Source of the DNA: JBAXHO01 sp037138855
GTDB taxonomy: Bacteria; Patescibacteriota; Dojkabacteria; B142; OLB20
Reading direction: 5' to 3'
Length of the DNA stretch: 33,913 nucleotides
Assembly (NCBI GenBank): GCA_037138855.1
Contig: JBAXHO010000016.1
Span: 1 to 33,913 of the forward strand
Position 1 is the first letter of the stretch. Each line of letters opens with the position of its first letter. The notes under the pieces were generated by a model that worked only from the letters and a program-made list of their open reading frames with translations, was not told the origin of the DNA and ran no database searches. This document shows positions 22,602 to 30,660 of this stretch, in pieces. A program made the translations under genes and the position numbers.

Positions 22602-23654
22602 TTAAAATTGACGAAGAAATTTTAAATTTCCATTGTAAAAATGTCTGACGTCTTCAATATTGTATTTCATCATCATTAGGCGTTCCAGGCCAAATCCCCA
22701 AGCGAAACCAGAAAAAACATCGGGATCAATATTGGCTGCCTTGAGCACTTCAGGATGAATCATTCCGCACCCTAAAATTTCGAGCCAGCCAGATCCTTTA
22801 CAGACTTTACATCCTTTCCCATGACATAATACACAAGTAAGAGACATCATCCCTCCTGGTTCAACAAAAGGAAAAAAATCAGGAGTGAATTTTACTTCAA
22901 TATTTCGTTCATAAAATTCTGTGAAGAATGTTTTTAAAGTTCCTAACATATCAGTGAGTCTAATCCCTTTATCGACATATACTCCTTCAATTTGAAAAAA
23001 GGTATGTTCATGCCTCGCATCAGTTGCTTCATTACGAAAACATCTGCCAGGTATTATAACTTTGACAGGTGGTGTGATAGTGCTGATTACCCGATTTTGC
23101 ATCGCAGAAGTATGAGGAATTGGCATAAATCCATCTATAGTAGAAAATGTATCCCAATTATCCCGAGCAGGATGACCAAGTGGAAAATTTATCAGACTAA
23201 AGATATGAGCATCATCATCTAATTCATATGGATAAACAATTTGAAATCCCATACTTTGAAAAATATCCTCTGCTCTTCTCTGCATTTGTGTAACAGGATG
23301 CAAATGTCCCCGTAATTTTTTAATGCCTGGTAGAGTAATATCAATTTCTTCAGTTGTTAGTTTTTGAGATAATTCAGAAGCTTGTAACTTTTTTTCTTGC
23401 TTTAATAATAATATATTAATATCCTGACGTAATTGATTAGCTTGAGCTCCAATCAATTTCTTAGCTTCCAGATCAAGGTTCTTAAGTTGTTTCAAAAGGA
23501 AGGTCAGCTCTGATTTTCTTCCTAAATAGTTTACACGCTCAAATTCAATTTCCTCAGAATTTTTTGCTGCAATTATATTAGAGGAAGCTTTTTCTTTGAT
23601 ATCATTGAGAAGTTTACTTAATTCAAAGGTTGTCTGTACTTGTTTGTCAGCCAT
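22602..23654 (-). CDS. pheS: Phenylalanyl-tRNA synthetase alpha subunit
   Basis: Catalytic subunit of PheRS. Starting at ATG 23654 (MADKQVQTTF) it has about 350 residues; a GTG five codons upstream is also in frame but less likely. An N-terminal coiled coil (about 1-85) binds tRNA. The class II core shows HPVTQMQRRAEDIFQSMGF, the motif 2 region FRNEATDARHEHTFFQIEGVYVD, a zinc-finger-like CVLCHGKGCKVCKGSGW insert as in many bacterial PheS, and motif 3 FAWGFGLERLMMMKY. It follows rplT by about 140 bp in the conserved thrS-infC-rpmI-rplT-pheST order. No terminator was seen in the spacer. Confidence 0.95.
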   Translation of the reverse strand: MADKQVQTTFELSKLLNDIKEKASSNIIAAKNSEEIEFERVNYLGRKSELTFLLKQLKNLDLEAKKLIGAQANQLRQDINILLLKQEKKLQASELSQKLTTEEIDITLPGIKKLRGHLHPVTQMQRRAEDIFQSMGFQIVYPYELDDDAHIFSLINFPLGHPARDNWDTFSTIDGFMPIPHTSAMQNRVISTITPPVKVIIPGRCFRNEATDARHEHTFFQIEGVYVDKGIRLTDMLGTLKTFFTEFYERNIEVKFTPDFFPFVEPGGMMSLTCVLCHGKGCKVCKGSGWLEILGCGMIHPEVLKAANIDPDVFSGFAWGFGLERLMMMKYNIEDVRHFYNGNLKFLRQF

Positions 23655-23791
23655 GGGATCTAAAAACACAAGTTAGTAGTTAATAGCAAAAAGAAAATAA
23701 AAAAAGTAAATAGAAAATTGTAAGAGATTGTTATTCTATTATATATTTTATTCAATTTTTTTCTTTTCACTAATTTCTTCTTGCTTTTGAA

Positions 23792-24133
23792 TTATTTAAT
23801 ACTAGTGACAACTGCATCAAAAGCGTTTTTATTATTAAGAGCTAAATCAGCTAAAATTTTACGATTGAGTTCGATTTTTTTAGTAGCTAATCTATTAATG
23901 AATATGTTGTATTTAATATTGTGACTAGATAAAGCTGCGTTAATTCTTTCGATCCATAATCTTCTGAATTGACCCTGGCGTTTACGTCTTTGGGCAAATG
24001 AATATTGACCTGCATGAAGTACCGCTTCTTTTGCTCTTTTATATAATTTACTATAGCTTAAGCGATAACCTTTGGTTTTCTCAAGAATTTTTTTATGTCT
24101 TTTATTTTTATTTAAACCTCTTTTGATACGCAT
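23792..24133 (-). CDS. rplT: 50S ribosomal protein L20
   Basis: 23S rRNA-binding assembly protein. 113 residues with the characteristic basic N terminus (MRIKRGLNKNKRHKKILEKTKGYRLS), the YAGRDRRQKKRDFR-equivalent stretch SFAQRRKRQGQFRRLWIERINAA, and the short C-terminal globular domain ending in LADLALNNKNAFDAVV. It lies 3 nt after rpmI. L20 autoregulates this operon in several bacteria; the leader hairpins upstream of infC could be the target, which is inference. Confidence 0.95.
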   Translation of the reverse strand: MRIKRGLNKNKRHKKILEKTKGYRLSYSKLYKRAKEAVLHAGQYSFAQRRKRQGQFRRLWIERINAALSSHNIKYNIFINRLATKKIELNRKILADLALNNKNAFDAVVTSIK

Positions 24134-24136
24134 GAT

Positions 24137-24337
24137 TTATCTTTTTCCCAATAATTTAAGTATTTTTGATCTTTCGCCTCCAGAAGCCTTGACTACCATG
24201 CCTTTTTTACGGGCTTTTTGAGCATGACTTTTGTGAGCTTTCAGGTGAGTATTATTTCCCTGTTTAAGATGGCGTAATTTATTATTACCTGTTAATTTAA
24301 ACCGTTTTGCTGTTGCCTTGTGTGTTTTGATTTTCAT
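24137..24337 (-). CDS. rpmI: 50S ribosomal protein L35
   Basis: Small basic large-subunit protein, 66 residues: MKIKTHKATAKRFKLTGNNKLRH...KARKKG..VKASGGERSKILKLLGKR. Its first 41 nt overlap the 3' end of infC in another frame, more than the usual few-nucleotide overlap. A purine-rich AAAAAAAGAAAAAAACC precedes the ATG. Confidence 0.94.
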   Translation of the reverse strand: MKIKTHKATAKRFKLTGNNKLRHLKQGNNTHLKAHKSHAQKARKKGMVVKASGGERSKILKLLGKR

Positions 24338-24848
24338 GGTTTTTTTCTTTTTTTAGATTATGTGTAGGTCTAACAATAAATGTTAAGTCTCGACCTTGAT
24401 ACTTGGGTTCAATATTTTGTTCAATTGCTTCACCAAGTTTACTTAATATTTCATTTTTGATGTTTTCTATCTGTTGTCTTGCTACTCTACCTTTTGTTTT
24501 AATTGTTATTTTAACAGGGCTTTTTTTATCTAAGAATTCGATTACTTTTTTTACTTTATGAGTTAAATCTCCCTCTGCAATAAATGATTTAAACCACATT
24601 TCTTTTTGCTCTATTCGTTTTGCTTTACTTTCCTTTCTTTTTTTCTCTTGTTGATATTTGAATTTTGACCAGGACATAATCTTGGCAACTGGTGGCTTGG
24701 CATGTGGAGAAACCTCCACCAAGTCCAGTTCTTGTTCTTTGGCCATTTCCAAAGCCTGTTCCTTGCTCATTAATCCGATCTTTTCACCACTTTCACTAAG
24801 GATATATAATTCTGTACTCTTAATTTCTAAATTTTTAGCGTAATTCAA
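24297..24848 (-). CDS. infC: Translation initiation factor IF-3
   Basis: Binds the 30S subunit and controls start-codon fidelity. The N-domain (about 1-80: LYILSESGEKIGLMSKEQALEMAKEQELDLVEVSPHAKPPVAKIMSWSKFKYQQEKKRKE) and C-domain (85-165: KEMWFKSFIAEGDLTHKVKKVIEFLDKKSPVKITIKTKGR) are both present. The likely start is TTG at 24848, which places the conserved N terminus correctly; no ATG exists there, and infC is known for rare start codons (AUU in E. coli). A tail of about 15 residues (NLKKEKNHENQNTQG) overlaps rpmI. Between thrS and infC lie two hairpins that may regulate the operon. Confidence 0.93.
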   Translation of the reverse strand: MNYAKNLEIKSTELYILSESGEKIGLMSKEQALEMAKEQELDLVEVSPHAKPPVAKIMSWSKFKYQQEKKRKESKAKRIEQKEMWFKSFIAEGDLTHKVKKVIEFLDKKSPVKITIKTKGRVARQQIENIKNEILSKLGEAIEQNIEPKYQGRDLTFIVRPTHNLKKEKNHENQNTQGNSKTV

Positions 24849-24893
24849 TTTGTAGGTTAAACTTAATTTAGATATTTGAAAAATATAATGAAT

Positions 24894-24948
24894 AAATAGC
24901 CTTTTATTAGCTATTTACAACTTCTGATATTAACAGAAGCCAATGAAT
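24894..24948 (-). promoter_or_regulatory. Hairpin pair upstream of infC
   Basis: On the coding strand CTTCTG-N7-CAGAAG is followed by AAATAGC-N8-GCTATTT. They lie in the thrS-infC spacer, where IF3 or L20 autoregulatory leaders occur in other bacteria. No strong U tract, so not a clear terminator. Confidence 0.4.
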
Positions 24949-24976
24949 TTTTCAATAAGAAAGTCCTGGATAAAAA

Positions 24977-26638
24977 TTATTTTTTCAGATCAGTATTTCT
25001 AGAAATAATTTCTATTTTAATTTCCTTGATAAAGTCATCAATTTTAACTAGACCTAAATCAGAACCTGTATTTTTTCGGACAGAAACTGAATTTGTCCGA
25101 GTTTCTTTTTCCCCAATGATTAGCATATAAGGAATTTGTTGTAACTGTGCTTTACGTATTTTAAATTCTACAGTATTATTTCGAATATCAATACTGGATC
25201 TAATGTCATAACTAGAGAAAAGTTCTTTCAACTTTTTAACTGATTCGTTATATCGTTCAGAAACTGAAATCAAAATGATTTGTATCGGAGCTATCCAGAT
25301 TGGGATATTGCCCCCTGTGCTTTCTAAAATAATTGCAATAATTTCTTCTAGTGATTCAAAAATTTTAATGCAAATCATATCAGACTTTGCTGTTTCTTTT
25401 TCAGAAGCTTGATATTTTGCTGTATTTTCATTTAATTGAAGATATATTGTGCTTAATATCCATTCTCTTTCAAACTCATCTTTAAAATATAAAATTATTT
25501 CTGGTTGATTAGAGGTTGTTTTTTGCTGAGAAATCCGAGATTTCATACTTAGCTCTTGCAATGATTCTGTAAGTATTTGCAAAGCAGAATTCTGATGAGT
25601 TGAAAGTGCTTCTGGAACAGCAATACGGAGCTTGATGTTTGAAAAAGAAATATTATTAAAACAAAGTGTTAATAAATTTATTATTTTAGTTAATTCGGTC
25701 TTTAGATTCTTACTATCTATATAGATACTTGATATTGGAGATATTACTTGGTTGATATTGGTAAGGTTATCATTACGAGATTTTTTATTAAGATTTCTTA
25801 AGTAACTCAGTTCCACTACTTTTACAGGTAATGTCCGAATACTTCTTCTTTGTGATTTAAAAAATTGTAAATGTGAAGAAAATGTTATTTCTTCAGTAGA
25901 ATTAATTTTTGGAGTAGTTAACTTATTAAAATTTGAGATGGCAATTGATTCAAATGACTCGTTTTGAAAATTGGAAGAAAAGATATTTAATATTGCATTT
26001 TTTAAAGTAAGACCTTTGGTAAGCCACAAAATATTTTTTTCAGTGGAATTGATTTCAAAAAGTTTTAGTTTTTTTCCTAAAATAACATGATTACGATTTT
26101 TCAGCTCCTGAATTTTTTGAAAATATTCATCATAATCACTTTTAGTTGCAAAAGCAATTCCTTCTATTCTTTGAAATATCGGACGTTTAGCATCATTCAG
26201 CCAGTGGTGCCGTGATATTTTGATAAGGCGAAAATATTTAAGTTGACCGGTATGTTTGACATGCGGACCGCGACATAAATCAATAAATTCTTCTCCAGTT
26301 TTGTACATTGAAACAGTTTCATCAGGAACTAGTTGTAGTAATTCAGTTTTGTATATTTGTCCTAATTGAAAAAGTGTATTGAAAGCTTGATCTTTGGGGA
26401 TAATTACCTGTTGAAAAGTAAGTTGGCTATGAATAATTTCAATCATTTCTGCTTCAATATTTGTCAGATCTTCATGATCGAAACTTTTATCAGAAGAAAA
26501 ATCATAATAAAAGCCATTTTTGGTAGCTGGTCCGATACCAAGTTTTACTCCAGGATAAAGTCTGAGTACAGCTTGTGCCAGTATGTGTGAGAAGCTATGT
26601 CTAATTATTTCATTTTTATTGATTTGAGATATGGGCAT
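24977..26638 (-). CDS. Catalytically degenerate threonyl-tRNA synthetase paralogue
   Basis: 553 residues in the canonical thrS position before infC. There is no TGS domain. Residues 9-175 are a bacterial ThrRS editing domain with all metal/catalytic positions kept: H14-x3-H18, D120, C122 and H126 (DLCRGPH). Residues 448-553 are an intact anticodon-binding domain (PIWIAPIQ..., DIRNNTVEFKIRKAQLQQIPYMLIIGEKE). Between them the class II core is eroded. Compared with my recollection of E. coli ThrRS, about 25 residues are missing near the motif 1/zinc region; zinc ligand C334 corresponds to Phe253, H385 to Tyr306 and H511 to Cys423. In motif 2, LPLRMAEFGSCHR reads LPVKVVELSYLRN, losing the ATP-contacting Arg; in motif 3 the GSMERF arginine becomes Glu (ESLEEI). 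It is likely a deacylase for mischarged tRNA-Thr or a tRNA-binding regulator rather than an aminoacylating enzyme. A second, active ThrRS is expected elsewhere. Confidence 0.85.
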   Translation of the reverse strand: MPISQINKNEIIRHSFSHILAQAVLRLYPGVKLGIGPATKNGFYYDFSSDKSFDHEDLTNIEAEMIEIIHSQLTFQQVIIPKDQAFNTLFQLGQIYKTELLQLVPDETVSMYKTGEEFIDLCRGPHVKHTGQLKYFRLIKISRHHWLNDAKRPIFQRIEGIAFATKSDYDEYFQKIQELKNRNHVILGKKLKLFEINSTEKNILWLTKGLTLKNAILNIFSSNFQNESFESIAISNFNKLTTPKINSTEEITFSSHLQFFKSQRRSIRTLPVKVVELSYLRNLNKKSRNDNLTNINQVISPISSIYIDSKNLKTELTKIINLLTLCFNNISFSNIKLRIAVPEALSTHQNSALQILTESLQELSMKSRISQQKTTSNQPEIILYFKDEFEREWILSTIYLQLNENTAKYQASEKETAKSDMICIKIFESLEEIIAIILESTGGNIPIWIAPIQIILISVSERYNESVKKLKELFSSYDIRSSIDIRNNTVEFKIRKAQLQQIPYMLIIGEKETRTNSVSVRKNTGSDLGLVKIDDFIKEIKIEIISRNTDLKK

Positions 26639-26705
26639 GTGAGTTTTTAATGAAAATAGATAAAAGATTGTAGCGTCAAAAAATTTTTGGACAATTATTA
26701 TTAAA

Positions 26706-26776
26706 TGTATCAGGTATCAGGTATCAAGTATCAAGTATCATGAAAAATAGCTGGTATCTGGTATCTAGTATCTAGT
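26706..26776. repeat. Composite heptamer element upstream of the thrS-like gene
   Basis: Five AGGTATC/AAGTATC units, a short A-rich spacer, then TGGTATC/TAGTATC units (plus strand). Farther upstream, 26857-26910 has a direct repeat of TTAGCTATTTTAATTTTTC, and 26905-26930 ATTCCAG heptamers. The rest of 26777-26980 shows no gene. Confidence 0.9.
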
Positions 26777-26980
26777 AAAAAATTATGAATTATGAATACC
26801 AATTAGAAATTTGCAATTTTCAATTTATTCTTCTTCTAACTCTTATCTTTTATCTATTAGCTATTTTAATTTTTCAGATTCCTATCTTTTAGCTATTTTA
26901 ATTTTTCGATTCCAGATTCCAGTTTACAATTTGTTACTTTTTTATATTTCTTTCCCAAATTACAAATTGCATTTCCATCT

Positions 26981-27056
26981 TTGGATGGTACAAGGTTCGA
27001 ACTTGTGACCTCTCCGACGTCAGCGGAGTGCTCTAACCAGCTGAGCTAACCATCCA
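26981..27056 (-). tRNA. tRNA-Val (GAC)
   Basis: A full cloverleaf on the minus strand: acceptor TGGATGG/CCATCCA (27050-27056 with 26982-26988), D-arm with AGCTCAGCTGGTTAGAGC, anticodon stem CTCCG/CGGAG around loop CTGACGT (anticodon GAC, reading GUC), and T-arm with the GTTCGAAC loop. The discriminator is A (26981). CCA is not encoded. Lies between clpP and the thrS-like gene on the same strand. Confidence 0.95.
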
Positions 27057-27111
27057 TGATTTGCATGTAATATACCTTATCAAGTACCAAATTTCAAGGA
27101 GATGAAATTTG

Positions 27112-27146
27112 GTACACCGTCTACAGTCTACCGTCTACAGTTTACT
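27112..27146. repeat. GTCTACA/GTCTACC period-7 repeat
   Basis: Four to five units directly downstream of clpP; the same family as the CTGTCTA array at the window end. Confidence 0.85.
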
Positions 27147-27156
27147 GACTCTCGTC

Positions 27157-27750
27157 TCAACGTTTACTAATAATTTTGTCAATCAATCCATATTTCAAGG
27201 CTTCTTCAGTGGTCATGTGTTTATCGCGATCACTGTCCTTTTGGATTGTAGCAAAAGTTTGTCCTGTATTTTTGGCGAGGATGTTGGTTAGAAGTTCTTT
27301 GAGTCTTAAAATTTCTCTGGCTTCGATTTCGATATCACTGGCTTGTCCACTGATGCCACCGCTGACTAATGGCTGATGGATATGAATCATTGTATTTGGA
27401 AGAGCAAAACGTTTGCCTTTGGTACCTGCAGCTAGGATTAGTGTCCCGAATGATGCTGTGGATCCGATCCCAACAGTTATGATATCTGATTTTACATAAT
27501 TCATAGTATCGAGAATTGCCAATCCGGAATATATTACTCCACCAGGGCAATTAATATAAATAGTTATATCCTTTTCCTGACTTTCTTTTTCCAGAAAAAG
27601 CAACTGAGCAATGACGGCATTGGCTACCTGATCATCGATAGCATTACCCAGAAAAATAATTCTATCTTTGAGTAATCTCGAATAGATATCGTAGGCACGC
27701 TCCCCATCATGGGATTTTTCGATAACTGAAGGAATTAGGTATGAGCTCAT
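27157..27750 (-). CDS. clpP: ATP-dependent Clp protease proteolytic subunit
   Basis: Serine protease forming the tetradecameric chamber used by ClpX/ClpA/ClpC unfoldases. 197 residues with the triad S100 (GSTASFG), H125 (MIHIHQP) and D172 (QKDSDRD), the oxyanion/substrate block YINCPGGVIYSGLAI, and the N-terminal LKDRIIFLG. The usual ASMGA around the serine is ASFGT, a mild change. The coding start MSSYLIPSVIEKS lacks a long propeptide. It seems to be a single-gene unit upstream of tRNA-Val; the ATG is preceded by TTAGATCCACC rather than a Shine-Dalgarno. Confidence 0.96.
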   Translation of the reverse strand: MSSYLIPSVIEKSHDGERAYDIYSRLLKDRIIFLGNAIDDQVANAVIAQLLFLEKESQEKDITIYINCPGGVIYSGLAILDTMNYVKSDIITVGIGSTASFGTLILAAGTKGKRFALPNTMIHIHQPLVSGGISGQASDIEIEAREILRLKELLTNILAKNTGQTFATIQKDSDRDKHMTTEEALKYGLIDKIISKR

Positions 27751-27787
27751 GGTGGATCTAATAACAAAAATAAAATAGTAAATGACG

Positions 27788-27843
27788 AGTATTAAGTATC
27801 AAGTATCAAGTATCAAATGAGTAGTCTGTAGTCGGTAGACTGG
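27788..27843. repeat. Composite heptamer element upstream of clpP
   Basis: AAGTATC units followed by GTAGTCT/GTAGACT units on plus; on the coding strand TTGATAC repeats end about 50 bp before the ATG, with TACTAT placed 16 bp after the last TTGATA. Confidence 0.85.
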
Positions 27844-27875
27844 AAAAGAAATACAATTTGTCTGTCTACTTCAGT

Positions 27876-27900
27876 CAAAGGCTGACCAGCCTTTGGCTGG
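27876..27900. promoter_or_regulatory. Overlapping alternative hairpins upstream of clpP
   Basis: CAAAGGCTG/CAGCCTTTG (27876-27895, 9 bp, 2-nt loop) and CCAGCC/GGCTGG (27886-27900 region, 6 bp, 3-nt loop) share one strand and are mutually exclusive in RNA or cruciform form. Function unknown. Confidence 0.5.
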
Positions 27901-27946
27901 GTCTACTGTCCTTCGTCTATTCTAGCAAATTTCCGTAACTGGGTAC

Positions 27947-27974
27947 AAAACAAAAATGCCCCCTTTTGGAGACA
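27947..27974 (-). terminator. Intrinsic terminator between DUF192 gene and clpP
   Basis: Minus-strand TGTCTCC-AAAA-GGGGGCA, a 7-bp stem with two G-U pairs, followed by TTTTTGTTTT. It either ends the mutL-DUF192 transcript or lies in a long clpP leader: a TTGACA/TACACT promoter candidate is at 28033-28062. Confidence 0.75.
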
Positions 27975-28032
27975 TCTTTGCTTGCACTTTTAACTATTTT
28001 TACTGCCTTTTGCTTTATTTAATTGTATTTAT

Positions 28033-28062
28033 AGTGTACTAAATATTTTTACATTTTGTCAA
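28033..28062 (-). promoter_or_regulatory. Candidate promoter upstream of clpP
   Basis: Perfect -35 TTGACA (28057-28062) with TACACT (28033-28038) 18 bp downstream. It would give a 5' UTR of about 275 nt including the terminator hairpin. The remaining 28063-28230 is AT-rich with no gene seen. Confidence 0.4.
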
Positions 28063-28230
28063 ATATCTGAGACATAAAAAAATGACGTGAGTAAATAATT
28101 TCATCACCCAGATTACCTTTCTCAAGAATAAGATTCAAGTATCCGAGGAAATACTATTTGTGGATAAGATTTTATTGTAGTAATTTGTTGTTTAATTGCA
28201 ATTCTTTTGTTAACAATTTTCATAAAATAA

Positions 28231-28785
28231 TTAGTTTCCAAATGAAATTTTACTGGATTTAGTAATTGAAAATTTGGAGATACTTCCCCCTTTTAATTCA
28301 ATTGCATATTTTATTTTTTGGGAAGAAGTATAATAAATATCTGCTCTCAATGGTGCTGCATTAGGAAAAATATCTACAACTTGTTTATTACTATTTAGAA
28401 AAATAATATCTAAAGGAATAATTGTATTTTTCATCCAGAAACTTGCTTGAGTATCAATTGGAAAGATAAAAAGCATTCCAGAATTGTCATTTAGATCCGG
28501 TCTGCACATCAGCCCCTGTTCACGTTTTGTCTCTGAATCAGCAATTTCTAATGTAAAATTATAGGTGAATTGATCATTTTGGATTGTTACCGGTATAGAC
28601 GTAAATTTAAGAAAATCAAAGTTTTGGCAAATAGCTGGATTATCCTGCTTTTCAATTTGATTGAGAGTAAATAGCCCACTAACAAGAATAATCGGTATAG
28701 AAATAATAAGCATTACTGCCTTAAGAAAATTTGTTTTCAAACGAGGATCATCAAATAATCCTTTTAAATTGTCTTTCCAATTCAT
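28231..28785 (-). CDS. Membrane-anchored DUF192 protein
   Basis: About 184 residues from ATG 28785 (MNWKDNLKGLFDDPRLK). A start 11 codons upstream at 28818 is possible but lies deeper inside mutL. A short cytoplasmic N terminus is followed by one hydrophobic helix (about 20-38: LKAVMLIISIPIILVSGLF) and an outward-facing domain of the DUF192 family: TLEIADSETKREQGLMCRPDLNDNSGMLFIF, SFWMKNTIIPLDIIFLNSNKQVVDI and YAIELKGGSISKF are its characteristic blocks. The family has no settled function. It overlaps the 3' end of mutL by 35 nt, so the two are translationally linked, perhaps only for compactness. Confidence 0.85.
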   Translation of the reverse strand: MNWKDNLKGLFDDPRLKTNFLKAVMLIISIPIILVSGLFTLNQIEKQDNPAICQNFDFLKFTSIPVTIQNDQFTYNFTLEIADSETKREQGLMCRPDLNDNSGMLFIFPIDTQASFWMKNTIIPLDIIFLNSNKQVVDIFPNAAPLRADIYYTSSQKIKYAIELKGGSISKFSITKSSKISFGN

Positions 28786-30532
28786 TTTTGCTGATTTCCC
28801 ATGATAATGGACGGCCATGGGGACAGGAATAAGGTAAAGTACATCTGAAAAGATCAGATATTAGCTGTTTGATTTCTAGAGGTTCTAGTTTTTGACCAGC
28901 ACGAATACTACTGTGGCAGGCAATAGTAGCTAAAATTAAATTATTTTGTTCATCCAAGCTTTTACTAGACTGGGCATTAGATGAGTCCAAATCAGCTAAT
29001 AAATTTCGCATAGTACTTACATAATCTTGTTTGATAAGTAGTAAAGGGATTTCTAAAATTTTCCACGTCATAGCTGCGTCTGAAATTACTAGAAAGCCGA
29101 ATTCTTTTAATTTCTGATTAAATTCCACTAATAAATTCTCTTCTTTGTGATTAACATGAAATTTTTCAGGAAGCAGCAGCTTTTGTGTGTGAATGTGCTC
29201 ATGACTTTCAGATTGTTTCTTGAGTTTTTCAAAATTGATCCGCTCGGCAGCAGCATGCTGATCAATTATTAATAAAGATTCAGCTTTTTCTAAAATCAGA
29301 TAGGTTAAAAAAATTTGTAAGTAGGGAAAATTTTGTGTTTGATAAGTGATATTTTTTAAATCGCTATCAGGTATTTGCCTAGTGTTTTGGTTAAATACTG
29401 GTAGGTCTGATTTTAATAAAGTCTTAGTAAAATCAATACTGGATCTGACCTGAGATAACTTGGGAGTTAAGTTATTTAATTCATTTAAAGGCGATTCTGC
29501 AGGTAAATGTTTTTCAGAATGAAATAATTTTAGTTTATTTTGGAATTCATGTTGGATAGATTTTTCTAGATTTGTTTGAATAGTTTCTTTGACGATTTTA
29601 AAAATTTGACCAGGTGCACTAAATCTTACTTCCAGTTTTCGCGGATGAATATTGACATCAACTTCCTCTGGATTTATCTCACAAAAAAGAAAATATACTG
29701 GAAATTGACTGGGCATGATACTAGAGCTAAAGCCTTCTTTTGCTGCCTTTCTGATTATATTATCTTTAATAGTTCTATTGTTTAAAAAAATATATTGTGC
29801 TTTGGCTGTAGAACTGGCAGTAGAAGGATGGCCGATAAATCCAGATAATTTCAAATTTTCAGAGGTATTGGAGATAGTTAGTAATCTATTTTGAAATTCG
29901 GGAAAAATTTCAATTATTCTTTGTAGGGAAGAGGTTTTTTGTAACTGAAATATTTTTTTTGCATTATGCAAAAGCTGAATTTCAATCTCAGGATGAATTA
30001 TTGCTAAACTAATAAAAATTTCCAGTATATATTTAAATTCAGTATGTGGTGATCTGAGAAATTTTCTTCGGGCTGGAATATATTTAAAAATATTTCGGAC
30101 AATTACTGTTGTTCCTTGATTTCGTGCAGTTCCAGTGATCACAGAAATATTTTTTTGAGTCGAGGTAATTAATAAAGGTTTGGTATTTCCGTCGAAAGTA
30201 TGGATTTCTGTATCTGAAATGCTGGCAATACTTGCTAAGGCTTCACCTCGAAATCCCAAAGTAATAATCTGATTTAAATCAGTTTCATTTTGAAGCTTGG
30301 AAGTAGCATGTTGAATCAAAGCAAGTTGAGCATCCGGCTCATTCATGCCCATACCGTTATCCTTGACAGTAATTGATGTTATTCCTCCTTGTTCAATTTC
30401 AATGATAATAGTATTTGCTTTTGCATCGATTGCATTTTCAATTAATTCTTTGACTACAGAAGCCGGTCTTTCTACTACTTCTCCAGCAGCAATTTTATTG
30501 ATTAAATTTTGTGAAAGAATTTGAATTGGCAT
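28751..30532 (-). CDS. mutL: DNA mismatch repair protein MutL
   Basis: Matchmaker/nicking protein of mismatch repair. 593 residues. The N-terminal GHKL ATPase (about 1-330) shows INKIAAGEVVERPASVVKELIENAIDA, DNGMGM, the ATSKL lid start and GFRGEALASI. The C-terminal domain (about 400-593) has the endonuclease metal motif IDQHAAAERINFEKL (DQHA-x2-E-x4-E type), plus ACHSSIRAG and CPHGRP, so it is predicted to be a nicking-competent, methylation-independent MutL rather than the E. coli type. The linker is short. mutS is not in the window. A composite heptamer element sits upstream. Confidence 0.95.
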   Translation of the reverse strand: MPIQILSQNLINKIAAGEVVERPASVVKELIENAIDAKANTIIIEIEQGGITSITVKDNGMGMNEPDAQLALIQHATSKLQNETDLNQIITLGFRGEALASIASISDTEIHTFDGNTKPLLITSTQKNISVITGTARNQGTTVIVRNIFKYIPARRKFLRSPHTEFKYILEIFISLAIIHPEIEIQLLHNAKKIFQLQKTSSLQRIIEIFPEFQNRLLTISNTSENLKLSGFIGHPSTASSTAKAQYIFLNNRTIKDNIIRKAAKEGFSSSIMPSQFPVYFLFCEINPEEVDVNIHPRKLEVRFSAPGQIFKIVKETIQTNLEKSIQHEFQNKLKLFHSEKHLPAESPLNELNNLTPKLSQVRSSIDFTKTLLKSDLPVFNQNTRQIPDSDLKNITYQTQNFPYLQIFLTYLILEKAESLLIIDQHAAAERINFEKLKKQSESHEHIHTQKLLLPEKFHVNHKEENLLVEFNQKLKEFGFLVISDAAMTWKILEIPLLLIKQDYVSTMRNLLADLDSSNAQSSKSLDEQNNLILATIACHSSIRAGQKLEPLEIKQLISDLFRCTLPYSCPHGRPLSWEISKNELERQFKRII

Positions 30533-30540
30533 AATTGAAA

Positions 30541-30626
30541 AAGTATTATAAAAGTAGCAAGTATCAAGTATAAGGTATAAAAAAAGTATCTAGTATCTAG
30601 TAGCTACTAGATACTAACTAGTTATT
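30541..30626. repeat. Composite heptamer element upstream of mutL with 24-bp palindrome
   Basis: AAGTATC/AAGTATA units, A run, then TAGTATC units that turn into a perfect 24-bp palindrome (30592-30615, centred on TAGCTA). A TATAAT lies 14 bp from the mutL ATG on the coding strand. Confidence 0.9.
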
Positions 30627-30660
30627 AGTATCCAATTATCGCATGTAATATTTTTTAAGG

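Noticed and set aside
23655..23770. A Phe-rich short ORF (TTG start, about seven Phe codons) ending directly before pheS, like a pheST leader peptide
   Set aside because: The tract is T-rich so Phe codons are expected by chance, the start is only TTG, and no terminator/antiterminator hairpins accompany it.
26639..26980. Thr-rich leader peptide or tRNA-like operator before the thrS-like gene
   Set aside because: No short ORF with Thr codons, and no anticodon-arm mimic was recognised; the region is mostly repeats.
27947..28062. A third attenuator upstream of clpP
   Set aside because: The terminator is convincing but no leader ORF or antiterminator could be drawn, and it can simply end the mutL-DUF192 transcript.
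28159..28167. Perfect DnaA-box match (TTATCCACA on minus) in an AT-rich spacer
   Set aside because: A single box; no cluster, no DnaA/DnaN genes nearby, so not called as an origin.
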